From Distichodus sexfasciatus (Eukaryota > Chordata > Actinopteri > Characiformes > Distichodontidae): a stretch of DNA of 64,000 nt. Below are positions 1 to 11,611 of the stretch, in pieces (position 1 is the stretch's first letter; the number at the start of each line of letters is the position of its first letter). The translations under genes were made by a program, and so were the position numbers. The stretch lies in NCBI GenBank assembly GCA_032718565.1, contig JAVGVS010000043.1, forward strand, positions 699,542 through 763,541. Reading direction: 5' to 3'. The notes beneath the pieces are model-generated. The model was not told where the DNA came from, made no database searches, and saw only the letters and a program-made list of their open reading frames with translations.

Positions 1-202
1 GACTGTCAGAATGCCTTGTGATTGAGCACCTACCGAGATTGCAGGACAGGACTGATGGGGGTCGTTAAACGTCTAGTAACTGCCAGGACGTGACGTGCCA
101 TTTGACGGGTAAGGGCATAACAAGCGTAACAAGGTGCAGGCCTCAAGTCTTGTCCAGGCTCGAGCGATGTGACCTTAACGTGTCAAGAGGTGCAGACAGA
201 AA

Positions 203-351
203 CATTTAAATTTATGGGATTTAGCAGACGATCTCATCTTGAGTAGATTACATTCTCCTTGGAGCAACCTGGGGTTACTCAGGGGCGCAGTGGTGGTAGT
301 TCAGGGAGTAGAATTGAGCTGGCTCTAAACCTACGACCTTTTGGTTAGTGA
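203..351 (-). mobile_element. SINE-B copy, degraded
   Basis: Has GGATTTAGCAGACG followed by GGAGCAACCTGGGGTTACTC, CAGTGGTGGTAG and a tRNA-like end (CTAAACCTACGACCTTTTGG). Read on the minus strand this is the usual tRNA head to tail order. Confidence 0.6.
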
Positions 352-448
352 CAATAACGTCATTATATATTTTTCATTAGTTTATCAGTTGCAAAGCTTT
401 TCCTGTAACTAATGTAACATTTTTAGCAATGTAATACTGTGCGTTACG

Positions 449-684
449 GGCAGTAACATAACGGTGAGTAAGTTTGCCTCATGGTCAGAAGGTTGACGGT
501 TCGAATCCCAGATTGGTATCACTGAGGTACTCATGAGCAAGGTACCGTTCCCCCGGGCACTGCCCATATCAGCTGCTCATTGCTCCTTCACGGATGGGTC
601 ACATGCAGAGAGTGGGTCACACATAGCTCTGGGACACTGTGTGCTGTGCTCTGTTCACAATGACAAATAATCACTCACTTTCAC
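449..684 (+). mobile_element. SINE-A copy, nearly full length
   Basis: tRNA-like head with B box GGTTCGAATCC near 499, then GAGGTACTCATGAGCAAGGT, the CTCCTTCACGGATGGGTC block and the terminal CAATGACAAATAATCACTCA. The A box region is diverged. Confidence 0.75.
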
Positions 685-1158
685 ATGTTCATAAGTTAAG
701 AGCGATGTGATGCGACAAAATGCTCAACTGTTACCAAAAAACTAACATTATTTTTCTCACTTTACAAAAATGGCTATTTTCAAATAGCCTGCCTGTCTAA
801 TTGGCGCTGAAATTTCACAAGGCAAAAGTGGCATCTGATTGGCTACCGCACCAATGCGGCACACGCTCACTGCATCACAGGCAGCTGTGAGATGGAGTCG
901 GAGGATGGAGTCCACCTTGGCGAAGATGTAAGGAAGAATCCGTGGTTGTATTTATCAATATGACATTTATCAAGACAAAACTTACACCAATGGGTGTAAC
1001 TTACGCAAGTCAAAAATCAAAACACTTTCTACCTCCAAATGTCATTTGACATCACATTAAAAATATTTTCATACAAATATTTTTAGATTATACTACATAG
1101 ATTTTCATATTCCTTTGAACACCATGCTTGTGAGCATCCTGAATCGGATTTGACAGGG

Positions 1159-1409
1159 ACAGTTGGTAGTGTAACCGTTATGGAGATCACCCTGTGATCA
1201 GAAGCTCACTGGTTCGAATCCAGGACTGGTAACGGTTCACTGAGGTACTGGTGAGCAAGGTACGTCCCCAAGCACTGCTCCCAGGGTGCTGCTCATGTCA
1301 GCTACCCACTTCTCCTTCATGGATGGGTCAATCGCAGAGGGCACATTTCACTGTGGTTCACTGTGTGCTGTGCTGTCTTCAAAATGACAAATAATCACTA
1401 CGCTTTCAT
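1159..1409 (+). mobile_element. SINE-A copy, full length
   Basis: Head AGTTGGTAGTGTAACCG (A box) and GGTTCGAATCC (B box) are spaced as in a tRNA gene. The middle and the ACAAATAATCACTACGC end follow the family. Confidence 0.8.
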
Positions 1410-2498
1410 GTAGTTAGCAACAATTAACTGTGTAACTACTTCATGAAAACAGTAGTTTGGCTGTAGCTTAGCTATTTTTAATCATAAGCTTGAAAATGCT
1501 CAAACACTTTCTACAACCATAACTCTCAACACAACCCTCTTCACTCAGCATACTAGATCAGCCTTACGTTCCAGTCCAGGAGCCAAGCTACTGAAGGCTC
1601 AGCGCCGACCAACAGTGCTGTGGAAAACAAACAGAGAGGGAGAAGAAGGAGAGAGATGATGACTCCAACTGACAAGTTTCTTGAGGGCGTCCTGTTCTAT
1701 CTAGCACTCTAAATTAAAACCCTTTGAGGTATTACAACTCTGAAAAAGAAGGTGCGTCAGACCAGCCGAGCGAGCCGTGCAACTTCGTTCCTCTCGAGTC
1801 CCTCGTTTTTTTTTTTTTATAAGCCGTCGTGTCCTCGGAGATAAGCTCAGACACTTCATCTCAGCGCGGGAGCGAGACGCAAGCCCCCGAATCCTTTGTT
1901 TATTTCGGTGCCTCTAATCTACTCGGCCAAACAGCGGCACCCCACCTAAGTCAACACGTAGTGGTGGGGCGCGATAAGACGTGAGCGATGAGGCTGCAGA
2001 CAAGTGCAGTTAAACATCTCTCCAGCTTCTCGCACACGTCCCATCCCCGGCTCCCTTTCCACATTTGACTTGCTAATAATCACCGAAGCGGTCCTTTCGG
2101 TGGCTTTGATTAAAAATTCTTTCTCTGACTCTCGTTCCAACCACCGTTCCAAACCAGCAGCTGGCGAAAACTACAGAAGCCGAGCCATTGCAAAGAGGGA
2201 CAGACCCTGACACGGACTCAGGAAGGACTGACGGAAAATAAAACACGATGGAAAGGGGTGAAAGGGGATCGGGTCGGGGGAAGAAAAATAAGGAGGAGTT
2301 TGTGTTACTAGTGATTTTAGCATATGGTGTTCGGTAGAGACGTGAAAATCTGGCTTCAGGAAGTCATTATCCAGTCTGGTTTTCATTCTACCTGATCATT
2401 TAACCGGGTGGACCAATTATTAGGCTCAGTCTACTGTGGATTTTAAATGGTGAGTGGAACAGGAGTTAATGCTGACAATTCATTTAGTTAAAACAGTT

Positions 2499-2655
2499 AA
2501 ATGTTTAAAATTGATTTAACATGATTGATGCGATTTGTGGATTTATGATTTATTTATTAATATGTGTATTTAAACTGACATCATATGAATCATGTTAAAT
2601 CAATTGTAATTTTTTAAACATGTCTTATAAGACTTAAGTTTAAATACATAATGTT
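2499..2655. repeat. A/T-rich inverted repeat
   Basis: AAAATTGATTTAACATGATT (about 2505-2524) recurs inverted as AATCATGTTAAATCAATT (about 2588-2605), with a second nested pair TATTTAAAC / GTTTAAATA. It would fold back on itself as single strand. Nothing else is known about it. Confidence 0.55.
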
Positions 2656-2826
2656 TGAGTTTTTAATTATTATTATTTTTTAATAATACGACCTCATGAC
2701 GTGACCAACAGTTGCGCTGATTGGACGAATTCCGGCTCAGTGAAGTCAGACACTGCTGTAAGTTACATCAAGCAATTTAGTGATTTAATAAACATTTAAA
2801 AAATGCTTCATCTCATTGCTCACATT

Positions 2827-3571
2827 TAGGGTTGAGTACCGAACGAATGATGTCGGTACTACCGGGTATCGGTTCACGTCACAGTGCCAAATTTCGGTAC
2901 ATTCACGTGCTCATCAGCAGCGGCGCGCACAAGCCGAGCGGGACACATGGACCTGAGTTAAATGTTTACATTAAACGCTAATCTCAGCCGAGATAACCTG
3001 CGGTTGCCAGGGGAGGAAAGCATGTGCGTGGAAATCTGAAAACATGGCGACAAGCCGATCGACTGTGTGACTGCACTTACTAAAATCAACGCAGACAGAG
3101 CGACATGCCACGCAAAATGCAGGTCTGGCTCTAGCAATAGGTCAAACATGAGAAAACACCTCGTTAAACGTAAAAAATGTTTTTACGGGTGGATGAGTGT
3201 GTGCTGTTTGATAACAGCGCCAGAGTTAAAGCCGCAACTACAGAAACCTGCACCGACAATCGCCTGTCGACAAGTTCCACTGCAGTGATCTAATTAGTGA
3301 TCTATCTGTTGTAGTTACTGTTCTGGGATATTTTTTTAAAAATAAAAACTAATAAATTTAGATTGTAGTTGTAACATAAGAACAGCAGCTTGGGTGACGT
3401 TTGAAATTAGTTTGGGGCTTGTTTATTATTACTGTAGTTTTTTTATGTTGATACAAACCAGGTACTACAGATTCGGAGCAAGGTATCAAAATTAAATACC
3501 GTTGAGTATCGGTACCGAACACCAGGTACCGATACTGATATCGGTTTAGATGTGAAAGGTACCCAACCCTT
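2827..3571 (+). mobile_element. hAT-like element with decayed BED-finger remnant
   Basis: Ends are inverted: TAGGGTTGAGTACC at the left and GGTACCCAACCCTT at the right, with further inverted GGTACCGA-type motifs inside. Flanks CTCACATT and CTCGCTTT match at 6 of 8 bases, consistent with an old 8 bp target duplication. Inside, about 3079-3174 reads KINADRATCHAKCRSGSSNR followed by SNMRKHLVKRK. That resembles a BED-type zinc finger (C..C, then SNMRKHL) such as the N-terminal DNA-binding domain of hAT transposases. The catalytic region is missing, so this is an internally deleted, non-autonomous copy. Confidence 0.7.
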
Positions 3572-4026
3572 CTCGCTTTGCAATAGCCATTCACTAGACT
3601 GAAGCAATACAAGATGGACAAGACGCTGACTTAATGAATGTCCCTTAATGAATGTTTTTTAATTCTGATGGACGATACAGAAAATCACACTCTCTGCTAT
3701 GAGGTAGGGGTTGAAATCTGAATCATGTGTTCATTATGATGCCTTCATTTGTTTATTACACACTGAGAAAAAAAGACATGGGTGCTGACTTCACTTTTAA
3801 AAAGTTTCAAATCAAGGTTTAGGTCAAAGTTCTTTTTTCACCAGTTAGAACTCATTAACTAATAGTTGTTTCATCTAGTTAACTGAAGGTTGGATAATGG
3901 ATAATGACTTGCTGAAGCCAGATTTTTACATCTCAAACAGCGTAAAACGGAACCACCAGCAGTACTCAACATGCCAAAATCTTACAATTGTGTGTTTTTA
4001 AGAAAAAAAAGTTGAAACATGTGTTA

Positions 4027-4222
4027 AGTGAGTGATTATTTGTCATTGTGAACACACCACACCACAGCACAGCACCACAACAAAATGTGACCTCTGCATT
4101 TGACCCATCCGTGAAGAAGCAGTGGGCAGCTAACAACGGGGAGCAGCACTTGGGGATGGTATCTTGCTCATGAGTACTTCAGTGGGAACTTTACCGGTCC
4201 TGGACTCAAACCTGCGACCTGA
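4027..4222 (-). mobile_element. SINE-A copy, head truncated
   Basis: On the + strand AGTGAGTGATTATTTGTCAT, CACACCACACC, the CATTTGACCCATCCGTGAAG block and GAGTACTTCAGTGG follow the family in reverse. The tRNA head is incomplete after CTGCGACCTGATCAC. Confidence 0.75.
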
Positions 4223-4431
4223 TCACAGCGCGCTTGTGACTCACGTGGAACGCCATCACTCAGTAAAGCGCTGCTGTTTAAGAGATACTGTTTTATTAAT
4301 AGACTGGATATAACATTTTTCATATTGAAACTGTTACTAACCTCACACACATCCAGTATAAAAGTCAATTTCCACTTTTGTAGGTAATACTGCCTCCAAA
4401 TTGTCTCTCTTTCTAGTTCTATTTCTAGTTT

Positions 4432-4644
4432 AAAGTTATAGTTATATTTAATACTCCAGTTCTAGTGTAAAATGTATATTTCGTATTCTATTTATATATT
4501 GTTTATTCCATGTGCCCCAACCCTGTTCTTTGTTCCCTGTTTCTTGTTGCACTGTGAAAACTGGAGCCATGTCGTCTCGTCTCTCTGTATATCTGTACAA
4601 TATATAGCAGAGATGACAATAAAGTTTACTTTGACTTTGATAAC
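4432..4644 (+). mobile_element. LINE-type 3' end with poly(A)-like tail
   Basis: Shares with 38062-38303 the segment GGAGCCATGTCGTCTCGTCT, a run of TCTGTAC..TATA and GCAGAGATGACAATAAAG, then TTTACTTTGACTTTGA. The AATAAAG plus short direct-repeat tail is typical of a 3' truncated non-LTR retroposon end. No reverse-transcriptase coding remains, so the clade is not assigned. Confidence 0.5.
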
Positions 4645-4968
4645 TAACAACTAGTAATACTTCTGTCCCAGGAAGTCCAAATGCAGCTAATTTTATAGTC
4701 CAAAATGAATCCAAATCCAAAAAAAAGACTCAAAATTAGCCAAAATTTCAGTAATTTCTTGATATTCAATTGATCAGAAAATATTTTTTCCATGTTATAA
4801 TGTTAATCAGTAAGAAAAAATACATATTAAAAATGCATGATTTATCAAATAATTTTATTCTGTATCCAGATGGATACCAAATGCATAAAGAAGTGCCTCT
4901 AACCTTATTTTTCTTCACAGTACAAGGCCATAGAATGTCTCTTCATAATAACCAATAAAACCAAAAAA
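4640..4968 (+). repeat. Mid-repeat copy 1, duplicated at 6864-7189
   Basis: About 325 bases from GATAACTAACAAC through CTGTCCCAGGA, TAGTCCAAAAT, ATTCAATTGATCAGAAAATA to TCATAATAACCAATAAAACC. It recurs 2.2 kb away with only a handful of differences. No protein is encoded. It belongs to a larger family also seen at 26.6, 28.2, 39.9-40.2 and 59.9-60.1 kb. Confidence 0.75.
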
Positions 4969-5113
4969 TCCCAAAAAAGACTCAAAATTAGCCACAATTT
5001 CAGTAATTTCTTGCTCATGAGTACCTCAGTGGTAACTTTACCGGTCCTGGACTCAAACCTGCGACCTTCTGATCACAGGGTGATCACCCTACCGTTACGC
5101 CACCAACTGCTCT
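4969..5113 (-). mobile_element. Chimera of mid-repeat fragment and SINE-A head
   Basis: 4974-5012 repeats the AGACTCAAAATTAGCCACAA segment of the mid-repeat a second time. Then, without a spacer, the sequence switches to the SINE-A middle and tRNA head (TGCTCATGAGTACCTCAGTG to GTTACGCCACCAACTGC). The SINE tail is missing, so this is a junction rather than a simple insertion. Confidence 0.65.
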
Positions 5114-6392
5114 AAAAAAAGCAGGACAGTAGAACTGTTCATGACTTTAAAATACTTCATAAAAACTTCACATTATTTATCCATTACAAAACAAAACAAC
5201 AAATTAGTCTCAGTGTTACTTTGAATTAAGAACAAAAAGTTGAACAACTCTGATAGGATTCATTGTTTCACAAAGTGGACATAACATACCTGGGAAAGTC
5301 CTGGGAATGTCCTCAAGGGTCAGATGAGAGGTTGGCTGGTTTAGATTAGATTTATCTTGTTAAGAAAGGTTTTTAATCAGTAAACGCTTTCTGTCTCCAC
5401 TATCGTTGATGAATCTATTTGAATAACGATCCACACTGCAATCGTATGGCATTACAATTACACGACAATGTGGCTACTTACACTGAGCACCAGCTCTAGC
5501 TGTGAGGTCGAGGTGAGGTCGTGTGAAAAAGCACTTCTCTGGAAGGTGGCTCGGGGTGCAGTGCAGGTCAGAGGAGTCCATTAACAGCTGAGAGACTGTG
5601 CTGGAGGTGTGGTCAACGTACGGAGGGTCCACTGGTCCTGGAGAGTCACAGTCCAGCAGAGGTAAGTGTTTCTCCCTTCTAAGAGCACCTACTGTGCAAT
5701 TTGTCCGCCATCAGTCAAGAGCGGTGACGTAAAAGAAGTCAAAGACAAGCGTCGAAACACCGAAAAAGCAAAGGTTTGCGGAACTGTGGAGCTAACGGCG
5801 GAAGAAAAAAGTAAAAAAAAAAAAAACAATCAAAAACCAAATTACCACCGTAAGTCATTTTTTCCTGCTAGAAATGACTAGTGGTGGATGCTTATGGGTG
5901 CAAAAAATGAAAGCAGACAGCATGTTCTGCTGGCAAAGCTCAAATCTGACACAGGCCACGGGTGAAATATGTATATCACGGTAAAATTGGGTTAAACAAA
6001 AGCACGTATTAAAAATAGAATGTGTTCCCAAGACCAAAATGTAAAAACAAGAATAACAAGTCGTTTTCTGATTTCCCATTCTGAACGTAACTGGGGAGAA
6101 AACCAGACATTTCACTTTGGATTTATTATTGAACGGAAGTGGCATGACGCGGAAGTGGCTGTTTCATGCAAAAGAGCGTAGAAAAAAGTGAGAAAAGCTC
6201 TTACTGCCAAATAATAAAATGAAGCAATCCATTCTTAGCAGTAAAAATAGCAGTATTCATATTTTTTGGGATTGACCACATAATCACACGAATCACACTC
6301 AGACCACTGGATTACGCCACTTGTGCCAGATGAAAAAACAAAACTACAAAGCTTTTATTTTGGATTTGGAAACAGTCACCACTCAACCTTTA

Positions 6393-6530
6393 TTGCATGC
6401 TTTTGGACTGTCGGAGGAAACACGAGGACAGCATGCAAACTCCACACAGAAAGGCCCTACAGCCGAGTCCGGGATCGAACCCAGGACCTTCTCGCTGCGA
6501 AGCGGCAGCGCTAACCACTGTGCCGCCCCG
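6393..6530 (-). mobile_element. SINE-C copy, 3' truncated
   Basis: Minus strand reads GGGGCGGCACAGTGGTTAGC, the B box GGGTTCGATCCCGG and TGTGTGGAGTTTGCATGCTG, then stops near CATGCAA. The 3' half and the (GAAT)n tail are absent. Confidence 0.8.
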
Positions 6531-6863
6531 TATTGGAAACAAATTTTGAAATATTAACCATTGGTTTCTGCTTGCAGCTTTTATAAACGACGCACGCGTT
6601 TTCTGCCTTTTCATTAGTTTAATAACTCAGAATCTCTTTAACTTACTCCTTAACACATACCACCAGAATCACAAGACTTTAAACATAACATTATACTGAT
6701 TCCTCTGTATGTGTAAGTATCTGTGAGTAATTTTGTGCACAAAAACAGAACTGCATAAAAATGCAGAAATGACGATGTAAGCACAAGCGCTGTGTCACTC
6801 AGTAAAGCGCTACAGTTCAGTCAAAACCTCCCTTTTAATTCAGACAAAACTCATATTTTAGCT

Positions 6864-7189
6864 GATAACTAACAACAACCAGTAATACTTCTGTCCCAGG
6901 ACGTCCAAAAGCAGCTCATTTTATAGTCCAAAATCAATCCAAATCCAAAAAAAAGACTCAAAATTAGCCAAAATTTCAGTAATTTCTTGATATTCAATTG
7001 ATCAGAAAATATTTTTTCCATGTTATTAATGTTAATCAGTAAGAAAAAATACATATTAAAAATGCACGATTTATCAAATAATTTTATTCTGTATCCAGAT
7101 GGATACCAAATGCATAAAGAAGTGCCTCTAACCTTATTTTTCTTCACAGTACAAGGCCATAGAATGTCTCTTCATAATAACCAATAAAA
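6864..7189 (+). repeat. Mid-repeat copy 2, duplicated at 4640-4968
   Basis: Near-identical partner of the copy at 4.64 kb in the same orientation. It is preceded by ACAAAACTCATATTTTAGCT, which also stands before the related copies at 26.6 and 28.2 kb and so belongs to the parent element. Confidence 0.75.
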
Positions 7190-7435
7190 CAGACACTGTT
7201 CTTAGTACTTCTAGTAGTTATGTCTACAGCTTCAGCACTTTTATACTACATAAAGCCAGTGGTGGAGGAGGTACTGAAACTCTGTACTTAAGTAAAAGTA
7301 CAAATAACCAGCAAAATATACACTTTAGTGAAAGCAGAAGTGCCACATCAACAACCGTACTTAAGTAAAAGTAAGTTAATGTTAAAGTGTGTCATTATTA
7401 TAAAGAGCACAGATTATTAAACTTACCGCACTTAC

Positions 7436-7484
7436 CCTCTGCATTTGACCCATCCTTGCAGGAGCAGTGGGCAGCTGACAGTTC
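7436..7484 (-). mobile_element. SINE-A internal fragment
   Basis: Only CCTCTGCATTTGACCCATCC and GGAGCAGTGGGCAGCTGACA remain. Upstream (7255-7420) is a stretch with repeated ACTTAAGTAAAAGTA motifs, common in fish interspersed repeats. Confidence 0.6.
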
Positions 7485-8732
7485 ATCTTCTGACCTGCGT
7501 TAGTCAGTTTTAATCAGAATTGCTGATTTTCAGCATTTACACATCAAACTCTGACAAATCTGAGTAGTGCAGGACGTCCTGAACCCAACAACATAAGCTT
7601 GTATGGCTTCTACACACACTATAACAAGACTAAAAAAAAAAGGTATAGACAAATGCCTGTTGTAAGCGCAGTAAGGGTTTAAGCGAAAAAGGAACAAACA
7701 AATGATACATGGATTATATATTATGGATTCTAAACTGCGCAAACCCAACTGAGACCAGGGGTGACATATCATTAGCTGTAACTCAACTGTTGTGGCCATC
7801 CTAACCCTTCACAAACAGTTTAAAAGGCAACTAGTTGTGACAAAAAAAGTTCTCAAAAATCATCATGCGAATCTCTGAACTGAGCATCATCACTCTGAAG
7901 ACATACGTCTTATGTGATCACATCAGCATTTCTGTGGGATAAAACGGCAGCATTTCCATAAGGCCGGCTGGGAGAGCTTTGACGCTGACTCGAACATGTG
8001 TTGATCTGAGTCTGAGCTGAGGGGCTGCATCTCTTCAATCAGAGCACCTTGAAAATTGACACAAACAAAACGGTGCAATTAAGACGAAAGGAAACGTGAT
8101 TTACTGGCCAATCGAAAACAGCGAGATGGGGCTAAACAAAAGCCGTACAGCTACGCTTCAGCTTTCGTTTTAATGCATGCAACTCTAACACACACACACA
8201 CATCACTCATACAAATTTCATAAACATCTAATGAGCTTAAACACATCCACATCTCTGGGTGAGATTCTCCCTCCCCTGCGGGAACTCAAAACAGCCGATG
8301 TGGTTTTGGCCATGACTAGAATAGTCAGAAAAGGCTTCCATCGAAGAACCACATCAAGAGACTCGGGATTCTGCAAGCGCACGCCTCCAACTTTTTAATT
8401 TTCCTTTCCGAATCAATGCCAGATTTGAAGCCGGCGCTTTGCCGTTCCTGTAGCTTTCCATCAAACTCGATTCTTACAGCACTGTGGGAAAGGCCGGGCC
8501 TAGAGAGAGGACGGCGGCAATCCACAACACAGAGCGATCGCGTGCGACGCTCCAACCACCTCGGAGCATTTTCTGAGGCCTACTCGACTTCTTCCCATGA
8601 CCGACTTGTGTTGTGTGAAATCAACCGGCCACGATACAGACGCTTTTCTTATGACGAGTGACCGGCAGGGAACATGGAAAAAACCTAAAATGGGAACAAT
8701 AAAGGCTCTGACCAAATTGATCTGAGAAAATC

Positions 8733-8987
8733 CTGGTGGTGGATAGCGTAACGGTTAGGGCGTTTGCCCCGTGATCAAAAGGTCGCCGTTTCGTATACCG
8801 GACCGGTAAAGGTACCACTGAGGTCGTCATGAGCAGGGTATCGTCCCCAACCACTGCTGGCTGGATGCTGCCCATGTCAGCTGCCCACTGCTCCTGCAAG
8901 GATGGGTCAAATGCAGAGGTCACATTGCGTCATGGTGCACTGTGTGCTGTGGTGTGTTCACAATGACAAATAATCACTCACTTTCAC
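8733..8987 (+). mobile_element. SINE-A copy, full length
   Basis: Head GGTGGTGGATAGCGTAACGG, diverged B box GTTTCGTATAC, the V-SINE-like core GGTACCACTGAGG..CATGAGCAGGGTA, the GGATGGGTCAAATGCAGAGG block and tail ACAAATAATCACTCACTTTC. Such tRNA-derived SINEs are transcribed by RNA polymerase III and moved by a partner LINE. The B-box change makes transcription from this copy unlikely. Confidence 0.8.
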
Positions 8988-9009
8988 AAAATCTATGCTC
9001 CTTACAGAC

Positions 9010-9046
9010 GCTTTCTTCTTCTTCTTATTCGTCTTCTTCTTCTTCG
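9010..9046 (+). repeat. (CTT)n microsatellite, interrupted
   Basis: CTTCTTCTTCTT repeats with one interruption (ATTCGT). Confidence 0.8.
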
Positions 9047-9705
9047 CTGCTGTGTCAGATGGGAATTAATGGAGTTCGCAGCTCACCGAGTAATTCTGAG
9101 AGCGGGGTCTGATACAATGTAGACGAGACGAAGGACTACACAAGACACTGCCAACATCAGGAGAAAAAGATAAAAAAAAAAATAAGTACATTGTGCAGTG
9201 TTTTGGATTGACCTTTAAATCGATTCAGAAATTACTAGCCACAAATAACTACATAAAACCTGTGATTTAATGTCTCGTCAGGGACTCGCGTTATTGCAGG
9301 GGCCATCAGCGTTATTAGCAAAAAAAAAAAGAAAAAAGAACTGGGCTCAAGTGACATTGGGGCTAACAGTAATCACAAAACCCTTCTATCTCAAGGGAAT
9401 TTCTTACAAGAGCTCTTTAAAGACGTCCCGCTTCCACTGCATCCCAACTAAAACCCTTTCACTTAATTGATGCATTTAGTTAATTACCTATATGCATCTA
9501 TCCCTTAAATTGCCAGGGTCTAACGTTCACCAATAAAGCATTTTACATGACGCAAATAAAAGTGGTTTACCAACGGTATCCGGTCAGACGTAACGCAATT
9601 TATTTTTTCCCAGTTTTTCTTAAATGAGAATTGAGTATTTACGTGCTGGTCTTAAATTCAGTGATCAATTTGGGAGATTAGAGAAAACGTTTAAGTGGTG
9701 GCTTG

Positions 9706-9750
9706 TACACACACACACAGACACACACACACACAGACACACACACACAG
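9706..9750 (+). repeat. (AC)n microsatellite, interrupted
   Basis: ACACAC runs broken by two AGAC interruptions at about 9719-9740. Confidence 0.9.
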
Positions 9751-10773
9751 TATGTAAGGTATGAGTATTAAGAAGTCCCCACTGATTTCTCACATCTATT
9801 AAAAACTGTCCTCTGCTCACAGTGGCTCTCGCTGGCAACAAGGACACAAACAAACGCTGCTGGACGCATTTGTGTGCGTTATCAAACCTACTGCAGCTGC
9901 CCGCCTTGGACCAAAAAAGGGATTACGTTTAGACAAAGAATATTTAAAGGCTTGACGCTTGCATCTTTGACGCAGCGCCTACAACCCAATAGAAAATAAA
10001 TATATCATGAGGATTAATGACCCTCGTGTATAAGTATAATGCAAGCTCTTTGTCCAAAAAAAAGGACTATACTGATCATTTGAGGACACTAAATTGTATT
10101 ATTAGGAAAGTTTGCAAAAAAACCCAGCGAGAGCGATGGTCCGCATCAAGTGAACCCCTGATCAAGAAAACGCTTTCAGCCGCACACAAAGAGCCATTGT
10201 TCCGTCAGTAAACCAGATGGACTATAAAACACTGTTTGCTTCCTGCAGAATTACTCAGCCTAAGCTTGCAGTTATTTATTTAAAGCCTTTTTTTATTTAA
10301 AGTCTGTAGAATTTCCTCGGTCAAGTAACACTAGAATCGAGTAATTTGCTCAGCTCCAGAGTTTAGAAATAAGCTCAGCAAGGGAATAAAGTAAAACCGG
10401 CCAAGTGGAGCATGGATTACACCAGGCCCCTCGGTGTGGATGTAATCTCCCGGGGTATAGAGAGAAGCTTCTGGAAATCCCACGTTGTCTGGACCACAAT
10501 CCTCACCGGGACAATGAGGCGAACCACACGACGGCAAGACCCAAGGCACCGCTCCGACCTGTCAGGAGACTCCAACAAACCTCCTAAAGCAAGCAGCACC
10601 GTTCTTTTTCATGGTCTGCGCAACGAAGGCAGGGCACTCGGCAGCTGGACGGAGAGCCCTGAAGCCAGATTTCACAGGTGCAGGAAATGAAAAGCACTGC
10701 GGCGTTGAGGTCACACGTAAGCAAACACTTCGGGACACGACGCAGAGCCTTGCGGAGTTCGTAACTCATATTT

Positions 10774-10779
10774 TTTATT
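10774..10779 (-). terminator. Candidate poly(A) signal of sfswap
   Basis: AATAAA on the minus strand about 550 bases past the stop. It is followed 25-60 bases on by a GT-rich stretch (GAAGTGTTTGCTTACGTGTG, about 10711-10730), which suits a downstream element. Poly(A) use cannot be proved from sequence. Confidence 0.4.
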
Positions 10780-11093
10780 CGGCCGTTTGAGAGTTGTACA
10801 AAGCAGATGCAAAACAAACCCTGTACAAAGAACGAAAAGGCCACAAATATTTAAAGGTAAATAAGCAAAGAGAAAAACGGCTGAGTCGCAGCCATTACAA
10901 AATGAATCGGGCTGGAGGAGAGAACTCAAAATAAGGAGGCGGAAAACAAACTATCCTTCACAGAAGGATATACCGCCACCCCTTCAGCAAAAAGAATAAT
11001 CTGAACGAAAAGGCTCAATTTAGGCCGACGTTTGAATTTGCTTCTAGGAAGATGTATGGCTTTTGATAAATTATTTTCTGTCGTCGGCCATTC

Positions 11094-11099
11094 TTTATT
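11094..11099 (-). terminator. Alternative proximal poly(A) signal
   Basis: AATAAA on the minus strand about 230 bases after the stop codon. The sequence after it is A/T-rich but not clearly GT-rich, so I rank it below the site at 10774. Confidence 0.25.
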
Positions 11100-11328
11100 G
11101 AAAAGCAAAAAAGAAAGGGAAGAATGGATACTCCCTGACTCGTTAGAAATCTCACTGGGTTTTACTGAGAAAAGTCTTCACAGCTAACACTTCTCCCACT
11201 TCCAGCGACGTCAGGTTCCAAAACTACACACATAAAGGGATAAAAGCAGACGCGCTCCTGAGTGTCTGTTTGTGTGGTGATGTTGGTTGGCGTCATCGCG
11301 GCTGAAAGTCTGCCCGTTCCGTCCTCTC

Positions 11329-11394
11329 TCAGGAGGGGTTGGAGTGCAGGCTCTTAGAGGAAGCCAGCATCGCCCGCACTTTAGCCATGAGGTC
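11329..11394 (-). CDS. sfswap: sfswap terminal coding exon with stop codon
   Basis: Encodes DLMAKVRAMLASSKSLHSNP then S and TGA (stop at 11331-11329). The acceptor is preceded by a run of about 14 pyrimidines ending TTCTTGTAG. Phase 0 entry joins ITQ to DLMAK, rebuilding a short amphipathic segment that, from memory, is almost invariant in vertebrate SFSWAP (DLMAKVRAMLAASKNLQ in mammals). Its role is unknown to me. The intron before it is about 12 kb. The 3' untranslated region continues toward lower coordinates. Confidence 0.93.
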   Translation of the reverse strand, partial: DLMAKVRAMLASSKSLHSNPS

Positions 11395-11611
11395 CTACAA
11401 GAAAAAAAAAAAAAAGAAGAGACGAGACAAGACAAGCAAGGAAGCTGAGTGAGTGAAAATAGAAAGGAACCATTAATATGAGAAGCAATTAAGTGCCTCT
11501 CTTTTGCAGTTAAGTCTTTAAAAGGTTTGATGAACTGATGCTGGAGGGATGAAAAAAAAGAACACTTTTACAGATTAGTAACCAATGAAGGACAACTACA
11601 CTGCTATAGTT

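Larger units (their letters stand above)
1..10749. other. Region downstream of sfswap: no gene recognised
   Basis: Apart from the SINEs, hAT and mid-repeat copies listed separately, I see no splice-bounded coding segment or recognisable protein on either strand. Stretches with nothing recognised: 685-1158, 1410-2498, 3580-4026, 5114-6392, 6531-6863, 7485-8732 and 8988-10749 (apart from short CA, CTT and A runs). ORFs here are at most 100 codons and match no family I know. Duplicated +/- SINE pieces explain several of them. Confidence 0.6.
10750..11328 (-). other. sfswap: Probable sfswap 3' untranslated region
   Basis: Sequence after the stop codon is not made of any of the window's recognised repeat families down to about 10750, in keeping with a 3' UTR. 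The end is inferred from the AATAAA at 10774-10779 (minus strand). An earlier AATAAA at 11094-11099 would give a shorter UTR of about 250 bases. The ORFs over it on either strand match nothing I recognise. Confidence 0.45.

Noticed and set aside
8325..8661. ORFs of 76-81 codons on both strands
   Set aside because: Overlapping antisense frames without known similarity or splice support.
1..10749. A neighbouring gene such as the matrix metalloproteinase next to SFSWAP in mammals
   Set aside because: Looked for HExGHxxGxxH-like and propeptide motifs on both strands among the ORFs; none found.
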